Source: Streptomyces graminofaciens
Lineage (GTDB): Bacteria > Actinomycetota > Actinomycetes > Streptomycetales > Streptomycetaceae
Assembly (NCBI RefSeq): GCF_030294945.1
Contig: NZ_AP018448.1
Location: 10,636,501 to 10,700,500 of the forward strand
Direction of reading: 5' to 3'
DNA length: 64,000 nucleotides
In this document: positions 38,864 to 47,481 of the stretch, one piece after another
Position numbering within the stretch: position 1 is the stretch's first letter
Layout: each line of letters opens with the position of its first letter
Notes under the pieces: model-generated
The model's database searches: none
Told to the model about the DNA's origin: nothing
The model's input: the letters and a program-made list of their open reading frames with translations, nothing else
Program-made: the position numbers and the translations under genes

Positions 38864-39968
38864 CGGGGTGCTCTTTCCCAGGAAGGAGGGGTACCGGTGT
38901 CGGGGTGTCCCCACGGCAGGCCCGCCCCAGCAGGGCGTGCATCTCGTCGCGGGTCACCCGGCGCGGGTTGGAGTCGGGGACCTGGGCCATGACGAGGTCC
39001 GTGGCCCTGTCGAGTTCGGCCTCCGCGAGCCCCAACTCGCTTAGTGAGTGTGGGGGTTGGAGGCTCTCGTAGAGGTCGAGCAGCGCGCCGAACGGGTCGT
39101 CGGGGACGCCGAGTGCCGCGGCCAGTTGCCGTGCCGCCTCCGGTGCCGCGGGCAGGTTGAGGCCGACGACGTGCGGGAGGACCACGGAGTGCAGGGCCGC
39201 GTGTTCGAGGTCGTACGCGCCGCCCAGGACGTGGCACACCTTGTGATGCAGCCCGGAGCCGGCCCCGGCGAAGGCGACCGCCCCGAGATAGGTGCCGAAG
39301 AGGACGTCCCGGCGGGCCGCGACGTCCTGGCCGTCGGCGACGATGCGCGGCAGCGACGAGGCCAGCGAGCGGACGCCCTCGACGGCGAGAGCCGAGCTGA
39401 TCGGGTTGTGCCGGGGCGCCCACCACGCGTCGACGCAGTGGGCGAGGGCGTTGAGTCCCGAGGTCACCGAGAGGCGGGTCGGCAGCGACAGCATCAGCGT
39501 GGCGTCGTAGACGACGACCCGGGGGAGCACCTTCGCGTCGACGCCGGTGCGTTTGTGGCCGCCCTCGGTGAGGCCCCAGACGGGGGTCGCCTCGGAGCCG
39601 GCGTAGGTGGTGGGGACGGCGAGGACGGGCAGGCCCGTGGTGAGCGCCGCCGCCTTGGCGGTGCCGGTGGTCGAGCCGCCGCCGACGCTCAGCAGCAGGT
39701 CGGCCGCGTGCTCGCGGGCGGCGGCGCGTACGGCCTCGGCGACCTCGGCGGGTACGTGGGGCCGGACCCCGCCGAAGACGGAGACGACGGGGAGGTCCTC
39801 GCAGATGTCCTCGGCCAGGGCCCGTTCCCCGTCGGCCGCGATCACCAGGACCCGGCGTGCGCCGAGTCCGGTGACCTCGGCCGCCACGTCCTTTCGTGCG
39901 GTGCCGGAGCCGAAGACGACCCGCTGGCCCCAGGACTCGTAGACGATGGCGGACCCGGGGTGGCTCAC
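38856..39968 (-). CDS. tsdD: Maleylacetate reductase
   Basis: A 370-residue iron-containing alcohol-dehydrogenase-family enzyme reducing maleylacetate to 3-oxoadipate with NAD(P)H. GGGSTTGTAKAAALTTGLP (about 93-111) is the cofactor loop, YAGSEATPVWGLTE follows, and AGAGSGLHHKVCHVLGGAYD near 240 has the His cluster of the metal site. The length is normal for maleylacetate reductases. GTG start (VSHPGSAIVYES) overlaps the transporter stop by GTGA; its own stop overlaps the dioxygenase start. Placement in the operon with hydroxyquinol dioxygenase fits the hydroxyquinol lower pathway feeding the 3-oxoadipate route. Confidence 0.92.
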   Translation of the reverse strand: MSHPGSAIVYESWGQRVVFGSGTARKDVAAEVTGLGARRVLVIAADGERALAEDICEDLPVVSVFGGVRPHVPAEVAEAVRAAAREHAADLLLSVGGGSTTGTAKAAALTTGLPVLAVPTTYAGSEATPVWGLTEGGHKRTGVDAKVLPRVVVYDATLMLSLPTRLSVTSGLNALAHCVDAWWAPRHNPISSALAVEGVRSLASSLPRIVADGQDVAARRDVLFGTYLGAVAFAGAGSGLHHKVCHVLGGAYDLEHAALHSVVLPHVVGLNLPAAPEAARQLAAALGVPDDPFGALLDLYESLQPPHSLSELGLAEAELDRATDLVMAQVPDSNPRRVTRDEMHALLGRACRGDTPTPVPLLPGKEHPDD

Positions 39969-41260
39969 GCCGTCACCGCGGCCCGCACCCGGGGCACGGC
40001 ACCCGCGGCGAACGCCCCGACGAGCGCGGGGACGGCGAAGGCGTAGAAGGCCCACTCGACGGCCGCCCCCGAGCCGAGGACGTACGCGCCCAGCGACGGG
40101 CCGACGATCGCGCCGAACCGGCCGATCGACAGGGCCCACGCGAGGCCGTTGCCGCGTACGGCGTCCGGGTACCTCGTCACGATGAACGCGTTGCCGAGGA
40201 TCTGCGAACCGATGAATCCGAAGCCGCTGACGAACATCAGCACGAACATCACCGGCGTCGGGGGCCGCGTGCTCATCGCGATCAGGCTCAGTGTGCCGAC
40301 CAGGAACGCGGCGACCACGACCCGCTTGGCGCCGAGCGCGTCCGCGATCCGGCCGCCGACGATCGCGCCGACCCCGACGCCCAGCCACATCGCCGCCGTC
40401 TGCAGCAGCGCCGAGCCGAGCGAGAAGCCCGCGGCCTGCATGATGCTGGGCAGCCAGGTGCTGATGCCGAAGACCAGCAGGAGTCCGCAGAAGGACATGG
40501 CCCAGAAGAGGACGGTCGACACCGCGAGGCCGCCGGTGAGGAGCGAGCCGATGCCGAGCCAGCGACCGGGGTCCGCGGTCGGCGAGGCTTCCGACGGGGC
40601 GAGACCGAGCCGCTCCTCCACCTCGCGCGCCTCGGTCACGCGGCCCGTACGGCTGAGGTGGAACGGGCTCTCCGGCAGTCGGAGGATCAGCGGCAGGGCG
40701 ATGAACACCGGCAGCACACCGAAGACGTACAGCCAGCGGTACGACACGTCCGGGAGCAGGGCGGTGCCCAGCAGCGGGGAGAGCAGGGCGCCGGCGGCGT
40801 AACCGCTCATGATCAGGGCGACGTTGCGGCTGCGGCGGTTCGGCTCGCTGAGGTCGGCGACGAACGCGTTGATCGTCGGCAGTACGACACCCAGGCCCAG
40901 GCCGACGACCAGGCGCCCGGCGCCGAAGGACGGGACACCGCCCGCGACCGTGCAGATCGCCATGCCGACGGAGAACACGGTGGTGCCGGCGAGCAGGAGC
41001 CTGCGTGGGCCGGTGCGGTGGACGAGGGCCCCCGCGAAGGCGGCGCCGATCAGCATGCCGATGCCGACGAGCGAGCCGATCGTGCCGGCCTCGGCCTTGT
41101 CGATGCCGAGCGAGGGGTCGCCCAGGATCGCGGGGACGGTGACGCCGTACACGGCGAGGTCGTAGCCTTCGAGCGAGGCGACGACCCAGGCGGCGACCAG
41201 CATGAACGTGGTCGCGGGCACTCTGCGGACGGTCGTGCGTACGGCGGACGGTGCGGTCAT
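39965..41260 (-). CDS. MFS aromatic-acid transporter (AAHS type)
   Basis: A 431-residue 12-helix major facilitator of the aromatic acid:H+ symporter group. The N-terminal half has SLEGYDLAVYGVTVPAIL in helix 1, with the Asp used in AAHS proteins, and the loop 2-3 motif ALVHRTGPRRLLL; RRSRNVALIMSGYAAGALL and GGRIADALGAKRVVVAAFL (second loop) are also typical. It probably imports gamma-resorcylate or a related hydroxybenzoate. ATG overlaps the hydroxylase stop (ATGA) and its stop overlaps the reductase GTG, so expression is tied to the pathway. It corresponds in position and role to tsdT of Rhodococcus, from memory. Confidence 0.9.
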   Translation of the reverse strand: MTAPSAVRTTVRRVPATTFMLVAAWVVASLEGYDLAVYGVTVPAILGDPSLGIDKAEAGTIGSLVGIGMLIGAAFAGALVHRTGPRRLLLAGTTVFSVGMAICTVAGGVPSFGAGRLVVGLGLGVVLPTINAFVADLSEPNRRSRNVALIMSGYAAGALLSPLLGTALLPDVSYRWLYVFGVLPVFIALPLILRLPESPFHLSRTGRVTEAREVEERLGLAPSEASPTADPGRWLGIGSLLTGGLAVSTVLFWAMSFCGLLLVFGISTWLPSIMQAAGFSLGSALLQTAAMWLGVGVGAIVGGRIADALGAKRVVVAAFLVGTLSLIAMSTRPPTPVMFVLMFVSGFGFIGSQILGNAFIVTRYPDAVRGNGLAWALSIGRFGAIVGPSLGAYVLGSGAAVEWAFYAFAVPALVGAFAAGAVPRVRAAVTA

Positions 41261-42807
41261 GGCCGGATCCCTTCTCCGACAGTGGCAGGAGCCTGTACCG
41301 GCCCGACTGCCTTGGCAAGTGTGGACAGGAGCGCCGGGACGCCGGAGAGCGCGTCCGTGGTGCCGAGGATGTAGAAGTCGGGCCGCCACAGGACGGCGGC
41401 ACGGTCGTGCTCGTCGAACCAGCGTCCGTAGACGCCGCCGACGTCGGTGAACCCCTCGGTGGTGAGGCGGCGGTCGGTGAGGTGGTGGACGGCGACGCCG
41501 AGCCGCGCGGCGAGTTCGGCGGTCGCGGGGTCGAGCGAGGCGCCCTCGCGGCCGTCGACGAGGAGGACGAACCCGCGGTCGAGCACGGCGTCGAAGAGCC
41601 CCTCGGCGCCGTGCGACTCGACCCGGCCCTGCGGCATCAGATGCCCTGCCTGCGGCGACGCGTCGTGCAGGCCCGGGCCGAGACCGGGGAAGCGCATCTT
41701 CTCGGGGCGCCCGTTCGCCTCGCGCTGGGCGATCAGCCGGGCGTCGCGCTCGGCGGCGGCCACCGGGTCGCGCATCGTCTGCACGCGGCCCAGCTCGATG
41801 CCCTTGGCGATGATGGCCCGCACATGCGGCTCGCGTTCGCTCTGGTAGGTGTCGAGCAGCGCGTCGTCGGCGCCGCGCAGCACGGCGTCGAGCTTGAACG
41901 CGATGTTCTGCGCGTCCCGGATGCCCGAGCACATGCCCTGCCCGAGGAACGGCGGCATCTGATGGGCCGCGTCCCCGGCCAGCAGGATCCGGCCAGCGCG
42001 CCAGTGCTCCGCGACGAGCGAGCGGAACGTGTACGTGGCGACGCGGACCAGATGGGCCCGGTTCCGGTCGACGTGGTCGGCGACCCGCGCCCACACCCGG
42101 TCGGGCTCCCGCTCCACGGGGAAGGACTCCGCCGAGTCGAGCATGAAGCTGAACCGGTGGTGCTCGGGGCCGAGCGAGATGATCGAGACCGGCTGCTTCG
42201 GATCGCACACCTGGCGGGCCTTGGGGATGTCCGCTTCACCGGTGAGCCGGAAGTCGCAGACCATCCACGGCTCGGAGAACCCGTAGTCCTCCTGCCCGAT
42301 GCCCAGCCACGAGCGGGTGAAGCTGTTGCCGCCGTCGCAGGCGACGACGTACCGGGCATGGACGACCGAGTCGTCCCCCTCGACCTGGATGTCCACACCG
42401 TGTGCGGTGCCGTGCAGCCCCGTGACCTTGGAGTCCATCCGGATCTCGACGTTCCCGAGGCCGCGGACCAGGCCGTCGAGGGCGTCCTCCAGGTACGGCT
42501 GGTACATCATGTACCACTCCGCCCAGCCCTGGCCGCCGACGGCGGCGAAGTCGTGCTCGATGAGCAGCTCGCCCGCGCCGTTGCGCCACTCGTAGGTCCG
42601 CTGGACGTGCAGGGTGGGCAGCAGGGCCTCGGAGATGCCCAGGCGGTCGAACGTCCGCATCGTCTCGTCGTCGAAGATGGCGGCGCGCGGCAGGTTGTAG
42701 AGGGTGGGGTAGCGCTCCAGCACGATCACGTCGTGGCCCGCCCGACCGAGCAGTGCCGCCGTGACCATGCCCACGGGCCCGTACCCGATGACGGCGACGT
42801 CGTACAC
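41257..42807 (-). CDS. tsdB: FAD-dependent resorcinol hydroxylase (MhpA-like)
   Basis: A 516-residue flavoprotein monooxygenase of the PHBH/MhpA class. FAD motif IGYGPVGMVTAALLGRAGHD is at about 7-26, the DG motif region is VVACDGGNSFTRSWLG near 160, and the GD motif LLAGDAAHQMPPFLGQGM is near 285. A C-terminal thioredoxin-like domain (about 400-516) completes the class. In the operon with a resorcylate decarboxylase and a hydroxyquinol dioxygenase it should convert resorcinol to hydroxyquinol with NAD(P)H and O2. The GTG at 42807 (VYDVAVIGYG) is preferred because GGAGAGG lies 7 bases upstream. It follows the decarboxylase by 16 bases. Confidence 0.88.
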   Translation of the reverse strand: MYDVAVIGYGPVGMVTAALLGRAGHDVIVLERYPTLYNLPRAAIFDDETMRTFDRLGISEALLPTLHVQRTYEWRNGAGELLIEHDFAAVGGQGWAEWYMMYQPYLEDALDGLVRGLGNVEIRMDSKVTGLHGTAHGVDIQVEGDDSVVHARYVVACDGGNSFTRSWLGIGQEDYGFSEPWMVCDFRLTGEADIPKARQVCDPKQPVSIISLGPEHHRFSFMLDSAESFPVEREPDRVWARVADHVDRNRAHLVRVATYTFRSLVAEHWRAGRILLAGDAAHQMPPFLGQGMCSGIRDAQNIAFKLDAVLRGADDALLDTYQSEREPHVRAIIAKGIELGRVQTMRDPVAAAERDARLIAQREANGRPEKMRFPGLGPGLHDASPQAGHLMPQGRVESHGAEGLFDAVLDRGFVLLVDGREGASLDPATAELAARLGVAVHHLTDRRLTTEGFTDVGGVYGRWFDEHDRAAVLWRPDFYILGTTDALSGVPALLSTLAKAVGPVQAPATVGEGIRP

Positions 42808-42823
42808 GTGCGTTCCTCTCCGC

Positions 42824-43810
42824 TCAGACACCGGCGTACCCGCCGTCGGGGGCGAGGCCGAGCAGCCTCTCGGCGTTCTGGTGGCCGATCTTCAGCCGGT
42901 CGGCGTCGCTGATCGGCGCGTTCCGCAGGAACTCCGTGGCCGTCCCCATGTCCTCGAAGGGGTAGTCGGTGCCGAACAGGATGTGGTCGGCGCCCATCGA
43001 GAGAAGGGCGGTCAGCAGCGGGGCGGAGGAGCAGACGCCGCTGGTGGTGATGTACAGGTTGTGCCGGAGGTACTCCGAGGGGCGGCCGCGCTTGAGCTCG
43101 ATGCCGTGGTGGGCGTGGAAGTCCCAGCGGGAGTCCATGCGCCACATCACGAACGGCAGGCCCTCTCCCATGTGGCCGAGCAGCAGCTTGGCGTTCGGGA
43201 AGTCGTCGAAGACGCCGCCGAAGACGAGGCGCAGGACGTGGGTGGCGGTGTCGATGCCCCAGCTCCACATCGGTCCGACGAGTTCGGGGTGCCCGGAGAG
43301 CACGTGCGCGGTGTCGACGCCGTTGGCCGGGTGCAGATAGAGCGGTACGTCGAGGTGCTCGGCGCGCTCCCAGACCACGCGCAGTTCGGGGTCGTCGAGG
43401 TACCGGCCGTGGGTGTGCGCGTTGACGAGGGCGCCGCGCAGACCGAGCTGGGTCACCGCGCGCTCCAGCTCGTCGGCGGCGGCCTTCGGGTCCTGCAACG
43501 GCAGGGCGGCGAAGCCGGAGAAGCGGTCGGGGTGCTCGGAGATGACACCGGTCAGGAAGTCGTTGACCGTGATCGCCTGGCGTACGGCGGCGGCCGGGTC
43601 TCCTTCCGCCTGGAGGCCGGGGGAGTTGAGCGACAGCACCTGCATGTCCAGGCCCGCCGCGTCCATGTCGGCGAGGCGTTCCTCGGTGAGGTCGAGGAGT
43701 CGGCGGGAGGCCTCGGCCCACGCCTGGGGCTGGGCGATGGAGGCGGTGGACGCGCCGTGGCCCACCAACTCCGGGGTCACGAAATGCTCTTCGAGGCCGA
43801 TCAGCTTCAT
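42824..43810 (-). CDS. tsdA: Gamma-resorcylate decarboxylase (amidohydrolase family)
   Basis: A 328-residue metal-dependent decarboxylase of the ACMSD/amidohydrolase-2 family that removes CO2 from 2,6-dihydroxybenzoate to give resorcinol. Metal ligands: GLEEHF at the N-terminus (Glu and His), His in LYLHPANG near 170, and Asp in LFGTDYPFED near 290. ITVNDFLTGVISEHPDRFSG is typical of gamma-resorcylate decarboxylases. ATG with GAGGAG upstream; first gene of the five-gene operon and divergent from an IclR regulator, 352 bases apart. Other hydroxybenzoate decarboxylases of the family act on related acids, so the acid is inferred from the pathway. Confidence 0.88.
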   Translation of the reverse strand: MKLIGLEEHFVTPELVGHGASTASIAQPQAWAEASRRLLDLTEERLADMDAAGLDMQVLSLNSPGLQAEGDPAAAVRQAITVNDFLTGVISEHPDRFSGFAALPLQDPKAAADELERAVTQLGLRGALVNAHTHGRYLDDPELRVVWERAEHLDVPLYLHPANGVDTAHVLSGHPELVGPMWSWGIDTATHVLRLVFGGVFDDFPNAKLLLGHMGEGLPFVMWRMDSRWDFHAHHGIELKRGRPSEYLRHNLYITTSGVCSSAPLLTALLSMGADHILFGTDYPFEDMGTATEFLRNAPISDADRLKIGHQNAERLLGLAPDGGYAGV

Positions 43811-44033
43811 TGCGGAGTTCTCCTCGGGGATCGCGGACGCCGGCGAGGCCTCGGGTGCGAAGGAGGTCTCGACCTGCGGTTCTGGGGAGGGCACCGGCTC
43901 GGCGTGAGGGGCCGGAGCGGGTGGGGAGGCGGCGGGTGTGCGCGCCGTCCGACGAGCGGCTCGGTCGGCTGCGAGGGGGACGCCGATGCGGCGGGGCAAC
44001 CGGGTGGCGGCGGTGAGTGCCACCGGACCGCAG

Positions 44034-44075
44034 TTCACCAGAACGTAACGCGTTCCGCAATAGTGAATGTAAGAT
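44034..44075. promoter_or_regulatory. Nested inverted repeats between resorcylate operon and IclR gene
   Basis: GAACGTAACGCGTTC at 44041-44055 has 5-base arms GAACG/CGTTC, enclosed by TTCAC (44034-44038) and GTGAA (44063-44067). TAAGAT at 44070-44075 could be the -10 for the IclR gene. The site lies 88 bases upstream of the IclR GTG and 224 bases from tsdA. IclR regulators of aromatic operons often bind one such region for both genes. The rest of the 352-base region (43811-44033) shows no gene. Confidence 0.5.
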
Positions 44076-44162
44076 CGGTTTGCCGACGGCGGCCGGCCCG
44101 TCGTGCCGAAGGCGCCGATAGGCTGATCGCGTTCATCCGCCGGCAGGGGAGAGAGCCGCACC

Positions 44163-44957
44163 GTGACCACGACCGACCCCAGGGACCCCAAGGAGAACAA
44201 CGGGGACCGTCAGGGGATCCAGTCCGTCGAGACGGCCATGCGGGTCCTGCTGGCCCTGGAGAGCGGTGGCGGCGCGCTGAGCCTGTCGGCGATCGCGCAG
44301 GCGAGCGGCATGCAGCCGAGCAAGGTGCACCGCTACCTCGTCAGCCTCGGCCGGATAGGCCTGACCTCGCAGGACCCCGCGTCCGGCCTGTACGACTTCG
44401 GGGCCGCCATGCGCCGGCTGGGCGCCGAGTCGCTGCGCCGCACCAACGAGGTGGCGGTGGCGAGCGGCCACGCCGTGCGGCTGCGTGACCGCACGGGCCA
44501 CTCGGTGAACCTCGCGGTCTGGGGCGACCGCGGCCCGATCGTGGTCAGCTGGGCCTACGGCACCCGCCCGCTGCCCCTGACCGTGCGCGTCGGCGCCACC
44601 CTGCCCCTGCTCACCTCGTCGGTCGGCCAGGTCTTCCTGGCCCATCTGCCCGAGAGCCTCACCGACGACGTACTGGCCGACGAGCTGCGCGGCAGGGAGA
44701 CGGAGTGGCCGGGCGAGCGCCTCGCGGCCGTGCGGGCCCAGGTCCGAGAACAGGGCCATGTCGTGACGCACGGCGGCGTCATCCCGGGCATCATCTCCGT
44801 CGCCGCCCCGGTCTTCGCGGCCGGTGACCCGCTCCCGCTCGCCGTCTCCGTCGTCCTGCCCGAGAGCCTCGGCACCCCGGACCACCTCGCCGAGGTCACC
44901 CGCGAACTGAGCGACACGGTGACGGCGGCGTCGCACGAGCTGGGGCACCTGTCGTAG
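44163..44957 (+). CDS. IclR-family regulator of the resorcylate operon
   Basis: A 264-residue IclR regulator. The winged helix-turn-helix is LSLSAIAQASGMQPSKVHRY (about 39-58), preceded by SVETAMRVLLALESGGG; the effector domain (about 85-260) has RDRTGHSVNLAVWGDRGPIV and LPLLTSSVGQVFLAHLP. GTG start at 44163 with GAGAGCC upstream. It is divergent from the resorcylate operon, as tsdR is in Rhodococcus (from memory), so it probably senses gamma-resorcylate or resorcinol. It converges on the PaaX-like gene with only 17 bases between. Confidence 0.88.
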   Translation: MTTTDPRDPKENNGDRQGIQSVETAMRVLLALESGGGALSLSAIAQASGMQPSKVHRYLVSLGRIGLTSQDPASGLYDFGAAMRRLGAESLRRTNEVAVASGHAVRLRDRTGHSVNLAVWGDRGPIVVSWAYGTRPLPLTVRVGATLPLLTSSVGQVFLAHLPESLTDDVLADELRGRETEWPGERLAAVRAQVREQGHVVTHGGVIPGIISVAAPVFAAGDPLPLAVSVVLPESLGTPDHLAEVTRELSDTVTAASHELGHLS

Positions 44958-44974
44958 CCACGGGGTGGGTGCCC

Positions 44975-45775
44975 CTACCGGGGCCCGGCCACCTCGTCGT
45001 AGTACGCCTCGGCCGACGGGCCGAGGACGTCATGGGCCTCCAGGAACATCGCGTGCGCCTCGTGGCCCACCCAGCCCGCCGGGAGCAGCTCGGTCGGCAG
45101 GTCCGGGTCGCGGAAGGGGAACTTGCGGTAGTCGTACGTGAGCCGCATCCGCTCCACCAGCGCATCCTCGGGGCTGAGATGCCCGGCGCGGTACGACGGC
45201 ATCCGGCTGCGGTAGGTGCGCAGCAGCTCTCGGTAGTCGTCGTTCAGCGTGGCCAGGTCCCAGCCGCGCGCCGCCATCTCGCGGTCCACGGGCAGCCCGC
45301 CGGACTGGCAGCGCAGGGTGTCCAGGCGGATGGCCGGCTCGTCCGCGAACTTCTCCCTGACCTGCTGGAGCCGGTCGTGCGGGGAGACGTACGTGGACGG
45401 GGCGAGTGGGCCGAAGCCCAGCCAGGCCAGGTCCTTGCGGATGCGGTCGCGGACGCCGCGCTCGGTCTCGGGGACCGAGTAGATGACCATGTACCAGTGG
45501 CGGTCCCAGTCGGACGGTGCCCGGTCGAAGATGCGTGAGCGGCCCTCGTCCAGCAGCTGGAGGCTGCGCTTGTTGAGCGCGTAGAGCGTCTCCCTGCCCT
45601 CGCGCCGGACGTCGAACCAGCCCTCCTTGCGCAGCCGTGCGAGCACCACCCGCACGCTGCTCTCACCGACACCGAAGCAGCCCATCAGCGTGCTGAGGGT
45701 GCGCAGTCTGGCGGCGCCCCCGCGGTAGCGGACGTAGTCGCCGAACAGGTCGAAGACGATCGATCGAGGCTTCAC
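44975..45775 (-). CDS. PaaX-family transcriptional regulator
   Basis: A 266-residue PaaX-type repressor. The N-terminal winged helix begins KPRSIVFDLFGDYVRYRGG with GESSVRVVLARLRKEGWFDV as the recognition region; the PaaX central domain has DRHWYMVIYSVPETERGVRD and LAWLGFGPLAPSTYVSPHDR. Such regulators respond to aryl-CoA esters (phenylacetyl-CoA in the prototype), fitting the divergent operon whose enzymes make salicyloyl- or hydroxybenzoyl-CoA. The GTG at 45773-45775 matches the usual family N-terminus; the longer ATG form at 45820 lacks a ribosome site. It and the hydroxylase operon diverge from a 182-base region. Confidence 0.85.
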   Translation of the reverse strand: MKPRSIVFDLFGDYVRYRGGAARLRTLSTLMGCFGVGESSVRVVLARLRKEGWFDVRREGRETLYALNKRSLQLLDEGRSRIFDRAPSDWDRHWYMVIYSVPETERGVRDRIRKDLAWLGFGPLAPSTYVSPHDRLQQVREKFADEPAIRLDTLRCQSGGLPVDREMAARGWDLATLNDDYRELLRTYRSRMPSYRAGHLSPEDALVERMRLTYDYRKFPFRDPDLPTELLPAGWVGHEAHAMFLEAHDVLGPSAEAYYDEVAGPR

Positions 45776-45880
45776 GGAAAGGACTATGTCACACGGACGA
45801 CCGTCGCGAGGATGAGCCATCCGGTTGGGAAAGCCGTTCTCTCCGCTGCTCGATCGACCTCGAAGATGCGCAACAAATTA

Positions 45881-45910
45881 TTGACGGCCGTGTATCTGTT
45901 GACACAGGAT
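45881..45910 (+). promoter_or_regulatory. Promoter of the salicylate-like operon
   Basis: TTGACG at 45881-45886 and CAGGAT at 45905-45910, spaced 18, lie 48 bases before the hydroxylase start in an AT-rich patch (AACAAATTATTGACGG). TTGTCAA-like symmetry is seen around TTGACGG...TGTTGACA, a possible PaaX binding region. Another -35 candidate, TTGACA at 45899-45904, overlaps it. Confidence 0.45.
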
Positions 45911-45957
45911 GCTCGCGGGCCTGAGTCTGGGGCTGTACTCGAAGTGGAGGCGGAACC

Positions 45958-47481
45958 ATGGTTTCTCGGATCGCGTGCGTGGGAGGCGGCCCCGGCGGGC
46001 TGTTCTTCGCGACGCTCCTCAAGCAGGCCGATCCGTCGGTCGAGGTGACGGTCTTCGAGCGGAACCGCCCGGAGGACACCTTCGGCTTCGGCGTGGTGTT
46101 CTCCGACGCGACCCTGGCCGCCATCCATGACGCGGACCCCGTGCTGCGCACCGCGCTCGCGGACCACGGCCGGCACTGGGACGACATCGAGGTACGGCTG
46201 AAGGGGCAGCGGATCAGGTGCGGCGGCAACGGCATGGCCGCCATCACCCGCCGGACCCTCCTCCAACTGCTGCACGAGCGGGCCGTCGAGGTCGGCGTCG
46301 ACCTCCGCTTCAGCCACGAGATCCCCGCCGACCCGTCCGGGCTCGCCGACTACGACCTGATCGTGGCCGCCGACGGAGCGAACTCCCGCCTCCGTGACCA
46401 CCTCGCCGACGTGCTCGTACCGGAGGTGGAGGTCGCGACCGCCAAGTTCATCTGGTTCGGCACCAACTACCTCTTCGACGGACTGACCTTCGTCCACGAG
46501 CACGGCCCGCACGGCACCTTCGCCGTGCACGGCTACCCGATCAGCGACGACGTCAGCACGTTCATCGTGGAGACCGACGAGGAGTCCTGGCGGCGGGCGG
46601 GCCTCGACGAGTTCGACACCGCGCAGCCGCCGGGCCCCAGCGACGAGAAGACCCGGCACTACCTGGAGAAGCTCTTCGCCGAGCAGATCGACGGCCACGA
46701 ACTCCTCGTCAACAACTCCCGCTGGGGCAACTTCCGAACGCGCCGCGCCCGCCGCTGGCACAGCGGCAACGTCGTCCTCCTCGGCGACGCCGCCCACACC
46801 GCGCACTTCTCCGTCGGCTCCGGCACGAAGATGGCCATGGAGGACGCCGTCGCCCTCTCCGCGAGCCTTCTCGCCCACCCCGACGACCTGCCGAGCGCCC
46901 TGGAGGCGTACGAGGCGGCCCGGCGCCCCTCGGTGGAGAAGATCCAGGGCGCCGCCCGGCCGAGTCTGTCCTGGTGGGAGCAGTTCGGGCGCTACCACGA
47001 CGCGTTCCGGCCCACCCAGTTCGCCTTCCACTTCATCTCCCGCAGCATCGGCAAGGAGCGGATCGCCCGCCGCGATCCGGACTTCGGCGACACGGTCGTA
47101 CGGGACTGGCGGCTCGCCCATGAGGGGCGCGACCCCCTGGACACACCGTTCCGGGAGTTCGCCGGACGGCGCCTCACCACGACCGACCTCGCGGCGCTGC
47201 GCGCCGAGCAATCCCGGTGCCTGTGGCTCACCGCGCCGGACGGCGAGACGCAACTACCCGAGTCGTACGAGCAGTTGGCCGAAGCCCTGCGGGGGGACAC
47301 GCCGCCGGACCTGGTCGCCGTCCAGCACGGCACCCCGCTCACCCGGTCGCTCCTCGCCGAACAGGCCCGGCTGGTGTACGGCGTGCCCGCACTGATCGTG
47401 GAGGACGCGATGGACGACGACCGCGCCGAGACACTGCTGCTGTCCGGCCGCGCCGACCTGGTGGCAGGAGAGCGCGCATGA
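45958..47481 (+). CDS. FAD monooxygenase, salicyloyl-CoA 5-hydroxylase/anthraniloyl-CoA monooxygenase-like
   Basis: A 507-residue flavoprotein. FAD motif CVGGGPGGLFFATLLKQADP (about 7-26), DTFGFGVVFSDATLAAIHDA, DG motif IVAADGANSRLRDH near 140, and GD motif VVLLGDAAHTAHFSVGSGTK near 275. It closely resembles the hydroxylase half of salicyloyl-CoA 5-hydroxylases (SdgC of Streptomyces) and 2-aminobenzoyl-CoA monooxygenases, which act on CoA thioesters. Those usually carry a C-terminal Old-Yellow-Enzyme barrel; here only about 110 residues follow, ending in LLLSGRADLVAG, a motif like the OYE end, so that domain is absent or reduced. ATGA coupling to the next gene. With the CoA and AMP ligases downstream, salicylate-type acid activation then ring hydroxylation is likely. 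Confidence 0.8.
   Translation: MVSRIACVGGGPGGLFFATLLKQADPSVEVTVFERNRPEDTFGFGVVFSDATLAAIHDADPVLRTALADHGRHWDDIEVRLKGQRIRCGGNGMAAITRRTLLQLLHERAVEVGVDLRFSHEIPADPSGLADYDLIVAADGANSRLRDHLADVLVPEVEVATAKFIWFGTNYLFDGLTFVHEHGPHGTFAVHGYPISDDVSTFIVETDEESWRRAGLDEFDTAQPPGPSDEKTRHYLEKLFAEQIDGHELLVNNSRWGNFRTRRARRWHSGNVVLLGDAAHTAHFSVGSGTKMAMEDAVALSASLLAHPDDLPSALEAYEAARRPSVEKIQGAARPSLSWWEQFGRYHDAFRPTQFAFHFISRSIGKERIARRDPDFGDTVVRDWRLAHEGRDPLDTPFREFAGRRLTTTDLAALRAEQSRCLWLTAPDGETQLPESYEQLAEALRGDTPPDLVAVQHGTPLTRSLLAEQARLVYGVPALIVEDAMDDDRAETLLLSGRADLVAGERA

Noticed and set aside
43811..44200. N-terminal extension of the resorcylate decarboxylase
   Set aside because: The extra 130 residues are low-complexity Pro/Ala/Arg and cover the divergent promoter region; the ATG at 43810 has a good ribosome site.
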